Program-made: the position numbers and the translations under genes
The notes under the pieces: model-generated
The model's input: the letters and a program-made list of their open reading frames with translations, nothing else
Databases searched by the model: none
Told to the model about the DNA's origin: nothing
Assembly (NCBI RefSeq): GCF_000718255.1
Contig: NZ_JOFJ01000004.1
Span: forward strand, 62,001-126,000
Direction: 5' to 3'
DNA: 64,000 bases
Origin: Spirillospora albida
GTDB lineage: Bacteria; Actinomycetota; Actinomycetes; Streptosporangiales; Streptosporangiaceae
In this document: in pieces, positions 8,552 to 17,294 of the stretch
Layout of the letters: every line of letters starts with the position of its first letter
Numbering within the stretch: position 1 is the stretch's first letter

Positions 8552-9489
8552 TCGGCGCTCCAGTAGCGGTCCCCGCCGTAGATGAGGGCGGCGGCGCCGA
8601 TGAGGCCGGCGGTCTGGCCGAGCTCCGCCGGGACGACCTGGACCTGGCGCGCGAACTCCATCCGGGCGTGCGTCCGGAACGCCTCCTCGAGGGGGTCGAA
8701 CAGCAGCGCGCCCGCCTGCGACAGGCCGCCGCCGATCGCGGCGACCTCCAGGTCGCACAGGTGCGTCGCGGACGCGATCGCGATGCCGAGGGCGCGGCCC
8801 GCCCGGCGCATCGCGGCGACCGCGAGGGGGTGGCCGCGGCGGGCGTCGGCGGCGAGTTCGACGCCGGTGACGTCCCGGCCCTCCGGCCGCCAGCCCTGCT
8901 CCCGCGCCCACGCGACCAGGCCGGGGCCGCGCGCGATCGCCTCCAGGCAGCCGCGGCCGCCGCACTTGCAGGGCGGGCCGTCGGGGTCGACGACGACGTG
9001 CCCGATGTGCCCGGCGTTGCCGCTGGCGCCGTCGACGAGCCGCCCGTCCAGGACGAGGCCGCCGCCGACGCCGGTCGACACCACCATGCCGAGGACGTTG
9101 CCGCGGCCCCGCCCGGCGCCCCGCCAGTGCTCCCCCACCGCGACGCACACGGCGTCGTTGTGGATGCGGACGGGCGGCCCCGGGTGGCGGGCGCGGAGCC
9201 GGTCGCGCAGCGGGAATCCGCGCCACGCCGGGATGTTCAGCGGCGACACCTCCGCGGCGGGCCACGTCATCGGCCCGCCGCAGCCGACGCCGACGCCGAC
9301 GAGCGGCGGCGACCCCGCGTCCGCGAGGACCTTGTCGAGCAGCGCCTCCAGCGTCCGCCACAGCCCTTCGGCGTCCAGCCCGGCGTCGTGCGGGGTGGGG
9401 ACGCGGGAGTAGCCGGCGATCCGGCCGCCGGGATCGACGACGGCGGCGGCGAGTTTCGTCCCGCCGATGTCGACGGCGAGGACGCTCAC
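8548..9489 (-). CDS. ROK family sugar kinase (glucokinase-like)
   Basis: A 313-residue protein. DIGGTKLAAAVVD near the N-terminus is the ATP-binding phosphate 1 motif. GMVVSTGVGGGLVLDG is phosphate 2 / ROK. HNDAVCVAVGEHW contains the catalytic Asp. GHIGHVVVDPDGPPCKCGGRGCLEA is cut by the cysteine motif CxCGxxGCxE that binds structural zinc. No DNA-binding domain precedes it, so it is a kinase rather than a ROK repressor. The GTG start at 9489 overlaps the end of the FIST gene by four bases (GTGA), implying translational coupling. Glucose or another hexose is the likely substrate; specificity is not certain. Confidence 0.88.
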   Translation of the reverse strand: MSVLAVDIGGTKLAAAVVDPGGRIAGYSRVPTPHDAGLDAEGLWRTLEALLDKVLADAGSPPLVGVGVGCGGPMTWPAAEVSPLNIPAWRGFPLRDRLRARHPGPPVRIHNDAVCVAVGEHWRGAGRGRGNVLGMVVSTGVGGGLVLDGRLVDGASGNAGHIGHVVVDPDGPPCKCGGRGCLEAIARGPGLVAWAREQGWRPEGRDVTGVELAADARRGHPLAVAAMRRAGRALGIAIASATHLCDLEVAAIGGGLSQAGALLFDPLEEAFRTHARMEFARQVQVVPAELGQTAGLIGAAALIYGGDRYWSAD

Positions 9490-10649
9490 CCGGCGTCCCC
9501 CGTCCGGCCGAAGGCGAGGATGGACGCGGTGAAGCCGTGCACGTGGTTGCGCCCGGCCACCGGGCCGATCTCGCCAGCGGCGAAGAAACCGCCCACCCCG
9601 GCGGGACCGAACGCCCGGCCGAGGACCTTCGCGTCGTGGTCGGAGTCGGGGAACATGGCCTGGCCCCTGCCGTTGCAGGAGAACAGCAGCGCGCCCTCCA
9701 CCGGGGACAGGTCGAACCGCTCGAGCAGCGCAGAGAGCTCCGCCTCGGCGGCGCCCGCGTCCCGGACCTGGAACCGGACGGTCCGCCCCACGTCGACGAC
9801 GTCGCCGATCGCGATCGCGCCGCTGTCGGTGTCGGCGCCGACGACCCCGCGCACCAGGAAGTCGCCGCGCTCGTGCTCGTCGGCGTACTCGTCCAGCGCG
9901 ACGCCGATCAGCAGCCCCTGCCCGGCGAGCTCCTGCTCCTCGGCGGGCAGCCCGACGACGATCTGCTCCAGCTTCTCCAGCGCGGGCGTGCCCGCCAGCT
10001 CGTACAGGACGTTCTCGTCGGCGCGGGTCACCACCATGTCGGGGCCGATCGGGCGGGCGCCCTGGCTGACCACGGTCGCGGCGGTCACGCTCCCGCCGAT
10101 CACGACGCCCACCGCGCCGTCGTCGTGGACCTCGCCGCCGACGAACAGCCTCGCCTCGCCCGGACCGTCGCCCGCCGCGAGGCCGCCGACCAGCGGCAGC
10201 CCCGGAAGCGCGTCCTCGGACCGCTCGACGAACGCGTCGACGGGGAAGCTGAACGGGTCGGCGAGCAGCACCCCGACCACGTCGTCGGCCTGCGCCTCCG
10301 GCATCCCGACGACGATCAGCTTGTCCTCGGCGCGGAGCGTCTCCAGCCGGAACGGCTCCAGCCGCGCGCCGGGCAGCACGGCCGCCCACGCGCTGACCGC
10401 GCCGGCGTCCTCCACCCCGTGACCGGCGCCGATCACGCCGGACGCGCGGCAGCCGAGCAGCACCGCGGGCCCGGCGGCCTCCGCCGCGCGGCGGGCCGCC
10501 GCGGCCGCCTCGTCCGGGTCGTCGCCGGAGATGAACACGCAGACCAGGTCGGGCGGTGCCGTGAGCGGCGCCAGCGCCTGCCGCACCGCCGCCTCGGCCG
10601 CCGTCACCAGGTCGGGTCCGAGGGCCAGGCCATCACCGAAACGCGCCAT
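9486..10649 (-). CDS. FIST domain-containing sensor protein
   Basis: About 387 residues, consisting of a FIST N domain (about 25-215) and a FIST C domain (about 220-370). Recognisable segments are LLGCRASGVIGAG, PLVGGLAAGD, GVVIGG, and FSCNGRG plus the closing GFFAAGEIGPV. FIST domains are thought to bind small ligands, perhaps amino acids, and are usually found attached to signalling modules. Here the protein is free-standing. ATG 10649 is chosen over an in-frame GTG at 10667 because GGGAGG lies about 8 bp upstream. It leads a two-gene unit with the ROK kinase. No membrane segment or output domain is visible. Confidence 0.88.
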   Translation of the reverse strand: MARFGDGLALGPDLVTAAEAAVRQALAPLTAPPDLVCVFISGDDPDEAAAAARRAAEAAGPAVLLGCRASGVIGAGHGVEDAGAVSAWAAVLPGARLEPFRLETLRAEDKLIVVGMPEAQADDVVGVLLADPFSFPVDAFVERSEDALPGLPLVGGLAAGDGPGEARLFVGGEVHDDGAVGVVIGGSVTAATVVSQGARPIGPDMVVTRADENVLYELAGTPALEKLEQIVVGLPAEEQELAGQGLLIGVALDEYADEHERGDFLVRGVVGADTDSGAIAIGDVVDVGRTVRFQVRDAGAAEAELSALLERFDLSPVEGALLFSCNGRGQAMFPDSDHDAKVLGRAFGPAGVGGFFAAGEIGPVAGRNHVHGFTASILAFGRTGDAG

Positions 10650-10795
10650 CGGCGCCGCCTCCCTCACCGCGTTCTGAGCGTCGCATCACACCTCCAGTCT
10701 CCCCCTCCGGGCGTCCCCCACCCAAACGGGCGCGGCCCCGGGGAATCCCGGCGGGAGGGTGCGATTCCCCGTTCCGGCGACGTAATGTCGGTCGC
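10650..10795. promoter_or_regulatory. Divergent intergenic region with 9-bp inverted repeat
   Basis: The region separates the FIST gene from the AAA+ ATPase gene. A perfect 9-bp inverted repeat CGGGGAATC (10739-10747) / GATTCCCCG (10763-10771) lies 25-57 bp before the ATPase GTG. It is a candidate operator or 5' leader hairpin. No known regulator motif was recognised. Confidence 0.3.
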
Positions 10796-12247
10796 GTGCC
10801 TCCATCCACACCACGTGAGACCCCACCGCACCAGAGAGCACCGCGTCAGAGCACCCTGGGCGAACTGCGCGCCACCGGGCACGTCCAGCGGACGGTGAAG
10901 GCGGAGATCCGGCACAATCTGCTGAACCGGCTGAGATCCGGCGAACCGCGGTTCCCGGGGATCGTCGGCTTCGACGAAACCGTTTTGCCCCACCTGGAGC
11001 GGGCCCTGCTCGCCGGGCACGACCTGGTGCTGCTGGGCGAGCGGGGGCAGGGCAAGACGCGGCTGATCCGCACCCTCGGCGGCCTGCTGGACGAGTGGAC
11101 CCCGGTCGTGGCCGGCTGTGAGATCAACGATCACCCGTACGCGCCGGTGTGCGTCCGCTGCCGCCGGCTCGCCGCCGAGAAGGGCGAGGACCTCCCGGTC
11201 GCCTGGCGGCACCGGGACGAGCGGTACGGGGAGAAGCTCGCCACCCCCGACACGAGCGTCGGCGACCTGATCGGCGACGTCGATCCGATCAAGGTGGCGG
11301 AGGGCCGGACGCTCGGCGACCCGGAGACCGTCCACTACGGGCTGGTGCTGCGCACCAACCGGGGGATTTTCTCCATCAACGAGCTGCCCGACCTCGCCGA
11401 GCGGATCCAGGTCGCGCTGCTGAACGTGCTGGAGGAGCGGGACGTCCAGATCCGCGGGTACGCGCTGCGGCTGCCGCTGGACGTGCTGCTCGTCGCGTCC
11501 GCCAACCCGGAGGACTACACCAACCGCGGCCGGATCATCACGCCGCTGAAGGACCGCTTCGGCGCCGAGATCCGCACCCACTACCCCCTCGGCCTGGACG
11601 CCGAGCTTGAGCTCATCCGGCAGGAGGCCGACTTCGCCGACCTCGCGGGCCTGCCCGCCGAGGTGCCCGATCACCTCGTCGAGGTGATCGGGCGGTTCAC
11701 CCGGCTCGTCCGGGAGTCGGCGGCGGTGGACGCCCGGTCCGGCGTGTCGGCCCGGTTCGCATTGGCGGGCGCCGAAACCGTCGCGGCGGGCGCGGTGCGG
11801 CGCGCGGCGCTCACCGGCGAGGAGCGCGCGGTCGCGCGGGTGTGCGACCTGCCCGCGGTCGTCCCGTCGCTGCTGGGCAAGGTCGAGTTCGAGGTCAGCG
11901 AGGAGGGCCGCGAGCAGGAGGTGCTGGAGCACCTGCTGCGCCGCGCGGTCGCCGAGACCTACCGGCGGACGCTCGGCGCCGCCGATCTGACGGGCCTGCT
12001 GGACCGGTTCGACGCGGGCGAGAGCGTGGAGTCCGGGGAGCTGGTCTCGGCGGCGGAGCTGCTGCGCAGGATCGGGCCCGTGCCGGGCCTCGCGAAGATC
12101 ATGGAGCGGCTCGGCATGTCCGGGGACTCGCCGGGGCAGGCGGCCGCCGCGCTGGAGTTCGCCCTGGAGGGCCTCTTCCTCACCCGGCGGCTGTCGAAGG
12201 ACGTCGCCGAGGGCCGGGCCGACGGGACGGCCACCTACCGAACCTGA
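10796..12247 (+). CDS. Magnesium chelatase-like / MoxR-type AAA+ ATPase
   Basis: A 483-residue cytoplasmic AAA+ protein. Walker A is GERGQGKT; the sensor region ASANPEDYTNRGRIITPLKDRF matches the chelatase I / MoxR clade. A CxxC pair in VCVRCRRLA lies in an insert of about 60 residues after Walker A, which is unusual and could bind metal. The C-terminal 120 residues are helical. It is followed after 10 bp by a VWA-domain gene, the classical ATPase-VWA pairing (BchI/BchD, MoxR/CoxE) in which the pair remodels or inserts metal into a client. The client is unknown here, and no tetrapyrrole genes are near. GTG start. Confidence 0.85.
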   Translation: MPPSTPRETPPHQRAPRQSTLGELRATGHVQRTVKAEIRHNLLNRLRSGEPRFPGIVGFDETVLPHLERALLAGHDLVLLGERGQGKTRLIRTLGGLLDEWTPVVAGCEINDHPYAPVCVRCRRLAAEKGEDLPVAWRHRDERYGEKLATPDTSVGDLIGDVDPIKVAEGRTLGDPETVHYGLVLRTNRGIFSINELPDLAERIQVALLNVLEERDVQIRGYALRLPLDVLLVASANPEDYTNRGRIITPLKDRFGAEIRTHYPLGLDAELELIRQEADFADLAGLPAEVPDHLVEVIGRFTRLVRESAAVDARSGVSARFALAGAETVAAGAVRRAALTGEERAVARVCDLPAVVPSLLGKVEFEVSEEGREQEVLEHLLRRAVAETYRRTLGAADLTGLLDRFDAGESVESGELVSAAELLRRIGPVPGLAKIMERLGMSGDSPGQAAAALEFALEGLFLTRRLSKDVAEGRADGTATYRT

Positions 12248-12257
12248 GGGGGCTCGA

Positions 12258-14231
12258 ATGAGCCGGTACCGGTACGGCGCCTACGAGGACGGGCCCGATC
12301 CGCTGGCCCCGCCCTACGACGTACGCGACGCCCTGGACGCGATGGGAGACGCGGTGCTGGACGGCGCCCGCCCCGACGACGCGCTGCGCGAGCTGCTGCG
12401 GCGGGGGCTGCCGGGCGCGCAGGGCGATCCGCGGCGGGGGCGGGGCCTGGACGACCTGCTCCGCGACGTGCGGCGGCGGCGCCGGGAACTGCGCGAACGG
12501 GGCCGGCTGGACGGCACCCTGGAGGAGGCACGGGCACTGCTCGACACCGCGATCGGGCAGGAGCGCGCGGAGCTGTTCCCCGATCCGCGCGACGACGCGC
12601 GGCTCCGGGAGGCCGAACTCGACACGCTGCCCGCCGACACGTCGCAGGCGATCCGGCGCCTGTCGGACTACGACTGGCGGTCCTCCGCCGCCCGGGAGAC
12701 GTTCGAGCGGCTGAAGGACCTGCTCCGGCGCGAGGTGCTGGACGCCCAGTTCCAGGGCATGAAGCAGGCCCTGGAGAGCCGGGACCCGGCCGCGATGCAG
12801 CGCGTCAAGGACATGATGGCCGCCCTCAACGGCATGCTGGGCAGGGACGCGCGCGGCGAGCACACCCAGGAGGACTTCGACCGGTTCATGCAGGAGTACG
12901 GGGACATGTTCCCCGACCGTCCGCGGAATCTGGACGAGCTCGTCGACACCCTCGCGCGCCGGGCCGCCGCGATGGACCGGCTCCTCTCCTCGCTCAGCCC
13001 CGAGCAGCGCGAGGAGCTCGCCGGGCTCATGGACCAGGCCATGCGGGACGCGGGCCTCGCCATGGAGATGACCCGGCTCGGCGACGCGCTGCGCACCCGC
13101 CGCCCCGACCTCGGCTGGGGCTCCGGCGAGCAGATGACCGGCGACGACCCGCTCGGCATGGGCGACGCGACCACCGCGCTCGCCGAGCTGGCCGACCTCG
13201 CGGAGCTGGAGGCGTCGCTCGGGCAGGACTACCCCGGCGCGCGGCTCGACGACGTCGACGAGGACGCCGTCCGGCGGGCCCTCGGCCGGCGCGCCGTCGA
13301 CGATCTCGCCGCGCTGCGCCGCCTGGAGAGGGAACTGGAGCGGCAGGGCTACCTCCAGCGCCGCAAGGGCCGGCTGGAGCTGACCCCCAAAGCCGTGCGG
13401 CGGCTCGGCGAGACCGCCCTGCGGCGGGTGTTCTCGCAGCTCACCGACGGCCGGGCGGGCGACCACGACCAGCGGGACGCCGGGCAGGCGGGCGAGCTCA
13501 CCGGGTCGAGCCGGCCGTGGCGGTTCGGTGACGAGCAGCCCCTCGACGTCGTCCGGACGGTCGGAAACGCCATCCGCCGCACCGCCATGGAGGGCGCCGG
13601 CGGGCCCGGCGTGACGCTCGCCGTGGACGACTTCGAGGTGCACGAGACCGAGCGCCGCACCGGCGCGGCCGTGTGCCTGCTCGTCGACCTGTCGTACTCG
13701 ATGGTGCTGCGCGGCACGTGGGCGGCCGCGAAGCAGACGACGCTCGCCCTGCACACCCTCGTCACCAGCAAGTTCCCGCAGGACGCCATCCAGATCATCG
13801 GGTTCTCCAACTACGCGCGGGAGTTGCACCCGACGGAGATGGCGGGCCTCGACTGGGACATGGTGCAGGGCACGAACCTGCACCACGCCCTGATGATCGC
13901 CGGACGGCATCTGGACCGGCATCCCGACTTCGAGCCGATCGTCCTCGTCGTCACCGACGGCGAGCCCACGGCGCACCTGCGCCCGGACGGCCGGTCGCTG
14001 TTCGACTATCCGCCGTCCGCCGACACGCTCGTCCTCACGCTCGCGGAGGTCGACAAGATGACGCGGCGGGGCGCCCGCATGAACTTCTTCATGCTCGCCG
14101 AGGACCGGCGGCTCGTGTCGTTCGTGGAGGAGGTCGCGCGCCGCAACGGCGGGCGGGTGTTCGCCCCGGACGCCGACCGGCTGGGCGAATACGTCGTCAG
14201 CGACTACCTGCGCGTGCGGCGGGGCCGCTGA
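12258..14231 (+). CDS. VWA domain-containing protein (CoxE / chelatase D-like)
   Basis: A 657-residue protein. A long charged, helical N-terminal region (about 1-440) is rich in Arg, Asp and Leu. A C-terminal von Willebrand A domain (about 465-650) carries the MIDAS motif DLSYS (in LLVDLSYSMVLRG) and the second metal-site segment VVTDGEPTAH. It starts 10 bp after the ATPase gene and is surely co-transcribed with it. Family members act with their AAA+ partner as a metal-dependent adaptor. There are no signal peptide or membrane helices. Confidence 0.87.
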   Translation: MSRYRYGAYEDGPDPLAPPYDVRDALDAMGDAVLDGARPDDALRELLRRGLPGAQGDPRRGRGLDDLLRDVRRRRRELRERGRLDGTLEEARALLDTAIGQERAELFPDPRDDARLREAELDTLPADTSQAIRRLSDYDWRSSAARETFERLKDLLRREVLDAQFQGMKQALESRDPAAMQRVKDMMAALNGMLGRDARGEHTQEDFDRFMQEYGDMFPDRPRNLDELVDTLARRAAAMDRLLSSLSPEQREELAGLMDQAMRDAGLAMEMTRLGDALRTRRPDLGWGSGEQMTGDDPLGMGDATTALAELADLAELEASLGQDYPGARLDDVDEDAVRRALGRRAVDDLAALRRLERELERQGYLQRRKGRLELTPKAVRRLGETALRRVFSQLTDGRAGDHDQRDAGQAGELTGSSRPWRFGDEQPLDVVRTVGNAIRRTAMEGAGGPGVTLAVDDFEVHETERRTGAAVCLLVDLSYSMVLRGTWAAAKQTTLALHTLVTSKFPQDAIQIIGFSNYARELHPTEMAGLDWDMVQGTNLHHALMIAGRHLDRHPDFEPIVLVVTDGEPTAHLRPDGRSLFDYPPSADTLVLTLAEVDKMTRRGARMNFFMLAEDRRLVSFVEEVARRNGGRVFAPDADRLGEYVVSDYLRVRRGR

Positions 14232-14256
14232 CGAGGGGGCGCACTAAGGTCGGATC

Positions 14257-14733
14257 ATGGCCGACCACATCCTGCTCACCCTCCACATCGGTTTCGCGAT
14301 CTTCACGCTGGGACCGCTGACCGCGGCGACCATGTCCACGCCCCGGTACATCCGGCGCCGCAACCCGACCGTCCTGCGCTACCTGCACCGCACCACCCAG
14401 GTCTACGGCTTCACCGCCCTGGGGATCTTCCTGTTCGGGCTGCTGCTCGCCGAGGGGCGCCTCGCGCAGGTGTGGCTGTCGGCGTCGATGACGCTGTTCA
14501 TCGTCGCGCTCGTCCTGCTGCTGCTCGTGGACCGCGACCAGCGCAAGGCGATCCACCTGCTGGAGGGCGCCGCCCCCGCCTCCCCCGTCGCCGAGGGCGA
14601 GGAGGAGCAGCCGGCGGCGCCCGCGCAGGGCGAGGACGTCGCGCAGGTCGAGCGCGGCCGGATCGCCGCGCTGTCCGGCGTCATCGCCCTGATCTGGCTG
14701 GTGATCCTCGTCCTGATGGTGTGGAACGGTTGA
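14257..14733 (+). CDS. Small integral membrane protein, DUF2269-like
   Basis: A 158-residue protein with four predicted membrane helices (about 5-25, 48-66, 72-92 and 135-157). The last two are separated by an acidic Glu/Ala-rich loop (about 100-130). The LHIGFAIFTLGP opening with an intramembrane His resembles DUF2269-type proteins, some of which are proposed haem or electron-transfer-related. It lies 25 bp after the VWA gene and may be the third gene of that operon. Function unknown. Confidence 0.7.
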   Translation: MADHILLTLHIGFAIFTLGPLTAATMSTPRYIRRRNPTVLRYLHRTTQVYGFTALGIFLFGLLLAEGRLAQVWLSASMTLFIVALVLLLLVDRDQRKAIHLLEGAAPASPVAEGEEEQPAAPAQGEDVAQVERGRIAALSGVIALIWLVILVLMVWNG

Positions 14734-14745
14734 TCCGCGCCCGGG

Positions 14746-15864
14746 TCACCGGACCCGGGCGTTGATCCAGTTCAGGATCTCGGGGTAGGCCGTCTCGTCG
14801 TCCAGCAGCGATCCGCCGTGCCGCGTGCCGGGCAGGACCCGGACCGTCGCGGGCACCCCGGCCGCCCGCAGCGCGGACGCCAGGCCGGTGCTCTGCGTCG
14901 CCGGGACCATGTCGCCCTCCGCGTGCATCAGCAGCATCGGCGCGTCGTCCGGCGTGACGTGGCTGGTGGAGTTCGCGTCGTCCACCTTCGTCCAGCACTC
15001 CGCGTCGGCCTCGCTCGGCTCGCAGCCGACGAGGGAGACGACGGCGCGGCGCAGCTTGCGCTGCCCGGCGGTCGCGTCGGCCTTCGCGCCGTCCTGGTAG
15101 GCCAGGTACGGCGTGTTGACCGGGGAGAGCGCGACGACGCCGCGGACGCCCCCGCCGGCGGTCCCGGCGGTGCCGAGCTGGGTGGCGAGCATCCCGCCCG
15201 CCGACGACCCCACGATCACGATCCGGTTGGGGTCGACGTTCCAGTGCTTGGCGTGCTTCTTGATGAAGGCCAGCGCGGACGTGACGTCGTCGCGCTGGGC
15301 GGGCCACCTGGCGGCGGGCGCGAGCCGGTAGTTCGCGGAGAAGACGGCGAAGCCCTGCGTGCTGAGGCGGCGCGCGAAGTACTTCCAGCCGCTCTTGTCG
15401 CCCTCCAGCCAGTACCCGCCGTGCAGGACGAGGACGGCGGGACGCAGGGGGGCCGTCCGGGCGGCGGCCCCGGCCGCGGGGCGGCGGAGCGGCTCCCAGT
15501 AGGCGTCGATCCGCTGGTGCCCGCTCCTGCCGTAGGCGTAGGTGCGGGTCTTCGGCGGCTTCGGGGTGACCATCACGGCCCGCGTGCTGACGACCGCGTC
15601 GGTCCGGCCGCCGGCGGCCGGGGCTTCGGTGCCCGGTGCGGGCGCCGTGCCGGGGACGGACGGCTCGGCCGAGTCGTCCGGCGTGCCGGGGGCGCTCGGC
15701 GGGGTCGTGCCGGGAGTCCCGGAGGGGACGGGGGACGGGACCGCCGGCGTCGCGGCCGGGGGGGACGGCGTCGGCGTGGGATCGGCCTGGGCCCCCGCGG
15801 GGACGGCCACGGCCGCGATGCAGGTCGCGGCGAACGCCGCACCGCTCACCAGTACTTTGCGCAC
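14746..15864 (-). CDS. Secreted alpha/beta hydrolase (esterase/lipase)
   Basis: A 372-residue protein. Signal peptide (residues 1-27, AGAQA cleavage), then a Pro/Thr/Ser-rich spacer of about 70 residues, then an alpha/beta hydrolase domain. HGGYW supplies the oxyanion hole, GSSAGGM is the nucleophile elbow, and the catalytic Asp and His fall in the C-terminal HAEGD and TRHGG segments. This is the hormone-sensitive-lipase / BD-FAE-like arrangement, so a carboxylic ester of low chain length is the probable substrate. GTG start at 15864. It is convergent with the small membrane protein. Confidence 0.85.
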   Translation of the reverse strand: MRKVLVSGAAFAATCIAAVAVPAGAQADPTPTPSPPAATPAVPSPVPSGTPGTTPPSAPGTPDDSAEPSVPGTAPAPGTEAPAAGGRTDAVVSTRAVMVTPKPPKTRTYAYGRSGHQRIDAYWEPLRRPAAGAAARTAPLRPAVLVLHGGYWLEGDKSGWKYFARRLSTQGFAVFSANYRLAPAARWPAQRDDVTSALAFIKKHAKHWNVDPNRIVIVGSSAGGMLATQLGTAGTAGGGVRGVVALSPVNTPYLAYQDGAKADATAGQRKLRRAVVSLVGCEPSEADAECWTKVDDANSTSHVTPDDAPMLLMHAEGDMVPATQSTGLASALRAAGVPATVRVLPGTRHGGSLLDDETAYPEILNWINARVR

Positions 15865-15951
15865 TCCGCACCCTTTCTTGATGCTCCTGCGGCCACATCA
15901 TAGATGTTTGATCAAGTCGGGTGCGGGAATCGGGTCCGGTCGCGTCCGGAC

Positions 15952-15973
15952 GGCGGGCGGCGGACCGCCCGCC
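15952..15973 (-). terminator. Hairpin after cystathionine gamma-synthase
   Basis: A perfect 9-bp GC-rich inverted repeat (15952-15960 with 15965-15973, loop CGGA) lies 14 bp beyond the metB stop codon. It has no T-tract. It is positioned to end the metB transcript before the esterase gene. Confidence 0.6.
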
Positions 15974-15986
15974 ATCCTCGGCTTCC

Positions 15987-17135
15987 TCAACTCAGCGCGT
16001 TCTCCAGATCACGCAGGAGATCGTCGGCGTGTTCGATGCCGACCGACAGCCGGACGAGGTCGGCCGGCACCTCCAGCGGCGATCCGGCCGCCGACGCGTG
16101 CGTCATCCGGCCCGGGTGCTCGATCAGCGACTCGACGCCGCCGAGCGACTCGCCGAGCGTGAACAGCTCCGTCCGCTCGCAGACCCGGACGGCCGCCTCC
16201 TCCGACTGCATCCGGAACGAGACCATGCCGCCGAACGCCGACATCTGCTTGGCGGCGGCGTCGTGGCCGGGGTGGTCGGGCAGCCCGGGGTACAGGACGG
16301 CCCGCACGGCGGGGTGCCGGACGAGCAGCTCGACGACCTTCTCGGCGTTGGCGCAGTGCCTGTCCATCCGGACGCCGAGCGTCTTGATGCCGCGCAGCGT
16401 CAGCCAGGAGTCGAACGGACCGGCGACGGCGCCCATCGCGTTCTGGTGGAACGCGAGCCGCTCCCCCGTCTCGGGGTCCGCGGCGACGAGGGCGCCGCCG
16501 ACGACGTCGGAGTGGCCGCCCAAGTACTTCGTGGTGGAGTGGACGACGACGTCCGCGCCGAGGGTCAGGGGCCGCTGCAGGTAAGGCGAGGCGAAGGTGT
16601 TGTCGACGGCGAGCAGCGCGCCCGCGTCGTGCGCGACGGCGGCGAGCGCCGCGATGTCGGCGATGCCGAGCAGCGGGTTCGTGGGCGTCTCCACCCAGAT
16701 CAGCTTCGTCTCGGGGCGGACGGCGGCGCGCACCGCCTCGACGTCGCCGAGCGGGACCGGGTCGAACGCGACGCCCCAGGGCCGCGCGACCTTGGCGAAC
16801 AGCCGGTAGGTGCCGCCGTACGCGTCGTTCGGGATGATCACGTGGTCGCCGGGCCTGCAGACCGTCCGGATGAGGGCGTCCTCGGCGGCCAGGCCGGACG
16901 CGAACGCGAGCCCGCGGGCGCCCGCCTCGATCTCGGCCAGGCACGTCTCCAGCGCCGTACGCGTCGGATTGGCCGACCGGGAGTACTCGTAGCCGCCGCG
17001 GAGCCCGCCGATGCCGTCCTGCTTGTAGGTCGACACCTGGTAGATGGGCGGGACCACCGCCCCGGTCACCGGGTCCGGCTCCTGCCCGGCGTGGATGGCC
17101 AGCGTCTCGAAGCCCAGTTGAACGTCATTGTCCAT
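15987..17135 (-). CDS. metB: Cystathionine gamma-synthase
   Basis: A 382-residue PLP enzyme of the Cys/Met metabolism family. It condenses an activated homoserine with cysteine to give cystathionine. Family features seen are YEYSRSANPTR, FASGLAAEDA, the PLP-lysine segment VVHSTTKYLGGHSDVVGG, and the C-terminal SLGGVESLIEHP. ATG 17135 is chosen because the upstream extension in the same frame is not conserved-looking and the FETLAIHAGQ start is the normal N-terminus. A cystathionine gamma-lyase activity cannot be excluded from sequence. The 159-bp divergent region upstream is shared with an MMPL gene. Confidence 0.9.
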   Translation of the reverse strand: MDNDVQLGFETLAIHAGQEPDPVTGAVVPPIYQVSTYKQDGIGGLRGGYEYSRSANPTRTALETCLAEIEAGARGLAFASGLAAEDALIRTVCRPGDHVIIPNDAYGGTYRLFAKVARPWGVAFDPVPLGDVEAVRAAVRPETKLIWVETPTNPLLGIADIAALAAVAHDAGALLAVDNTFASPYLQRPLTLGADVVVHSTTKYLGGHSDVVGGALVAADPETGERLAFHQNAMGAVAGPFDSWLTLRGIKTLGVRMDRHCANAEKVVELLVRHPAVRAVLYPGLPDHPGHDAAAKQMSAFGGMVSFRMQSEEAAVRVCERTELFTLGESLGGVESLIEHPGRMTHASAAGSPLEVPADLVRLSVGIEHADDLLRDLENALS

Positions 17136-17294
17136 GCGAACGAGGCTATCGACCGTTCCACCCTCCTGGAGGAGGAGGTCATCCCCCGCAGGTATCACCT
17201 TGCATTTCCGCATGCGGGGTGATCACAGGGGACCGTCCGGTGCCTACCGTAAGTGTGGCATCTACAAGACTGACCCACATCTAAGGAATCCCGC
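17136..17294. promoter_or_regulatory. Divergent promoter region metB / MMPL with inverted repeat
   Basis: A relatively AT-rich spacer. It contains the inverted repeat CCCCGCA (17184-17190) / TGCGGGG (17213-17219), flanked by ATC/GAT extensions, which could be an operator or a leader hairpin. No S-adenosylmethionine riboswitch consensus was recognised. Confidence 0.35.

Noticed and set aside
6116..9361. Minus-strand open frame of over 1000 codons across the third peptidase, threonine ammonia-lyase and part of the ROK gene.
   Set aside because: No domain recognised; it overlaps well-supported genes on both strands and is a product of codon bias.
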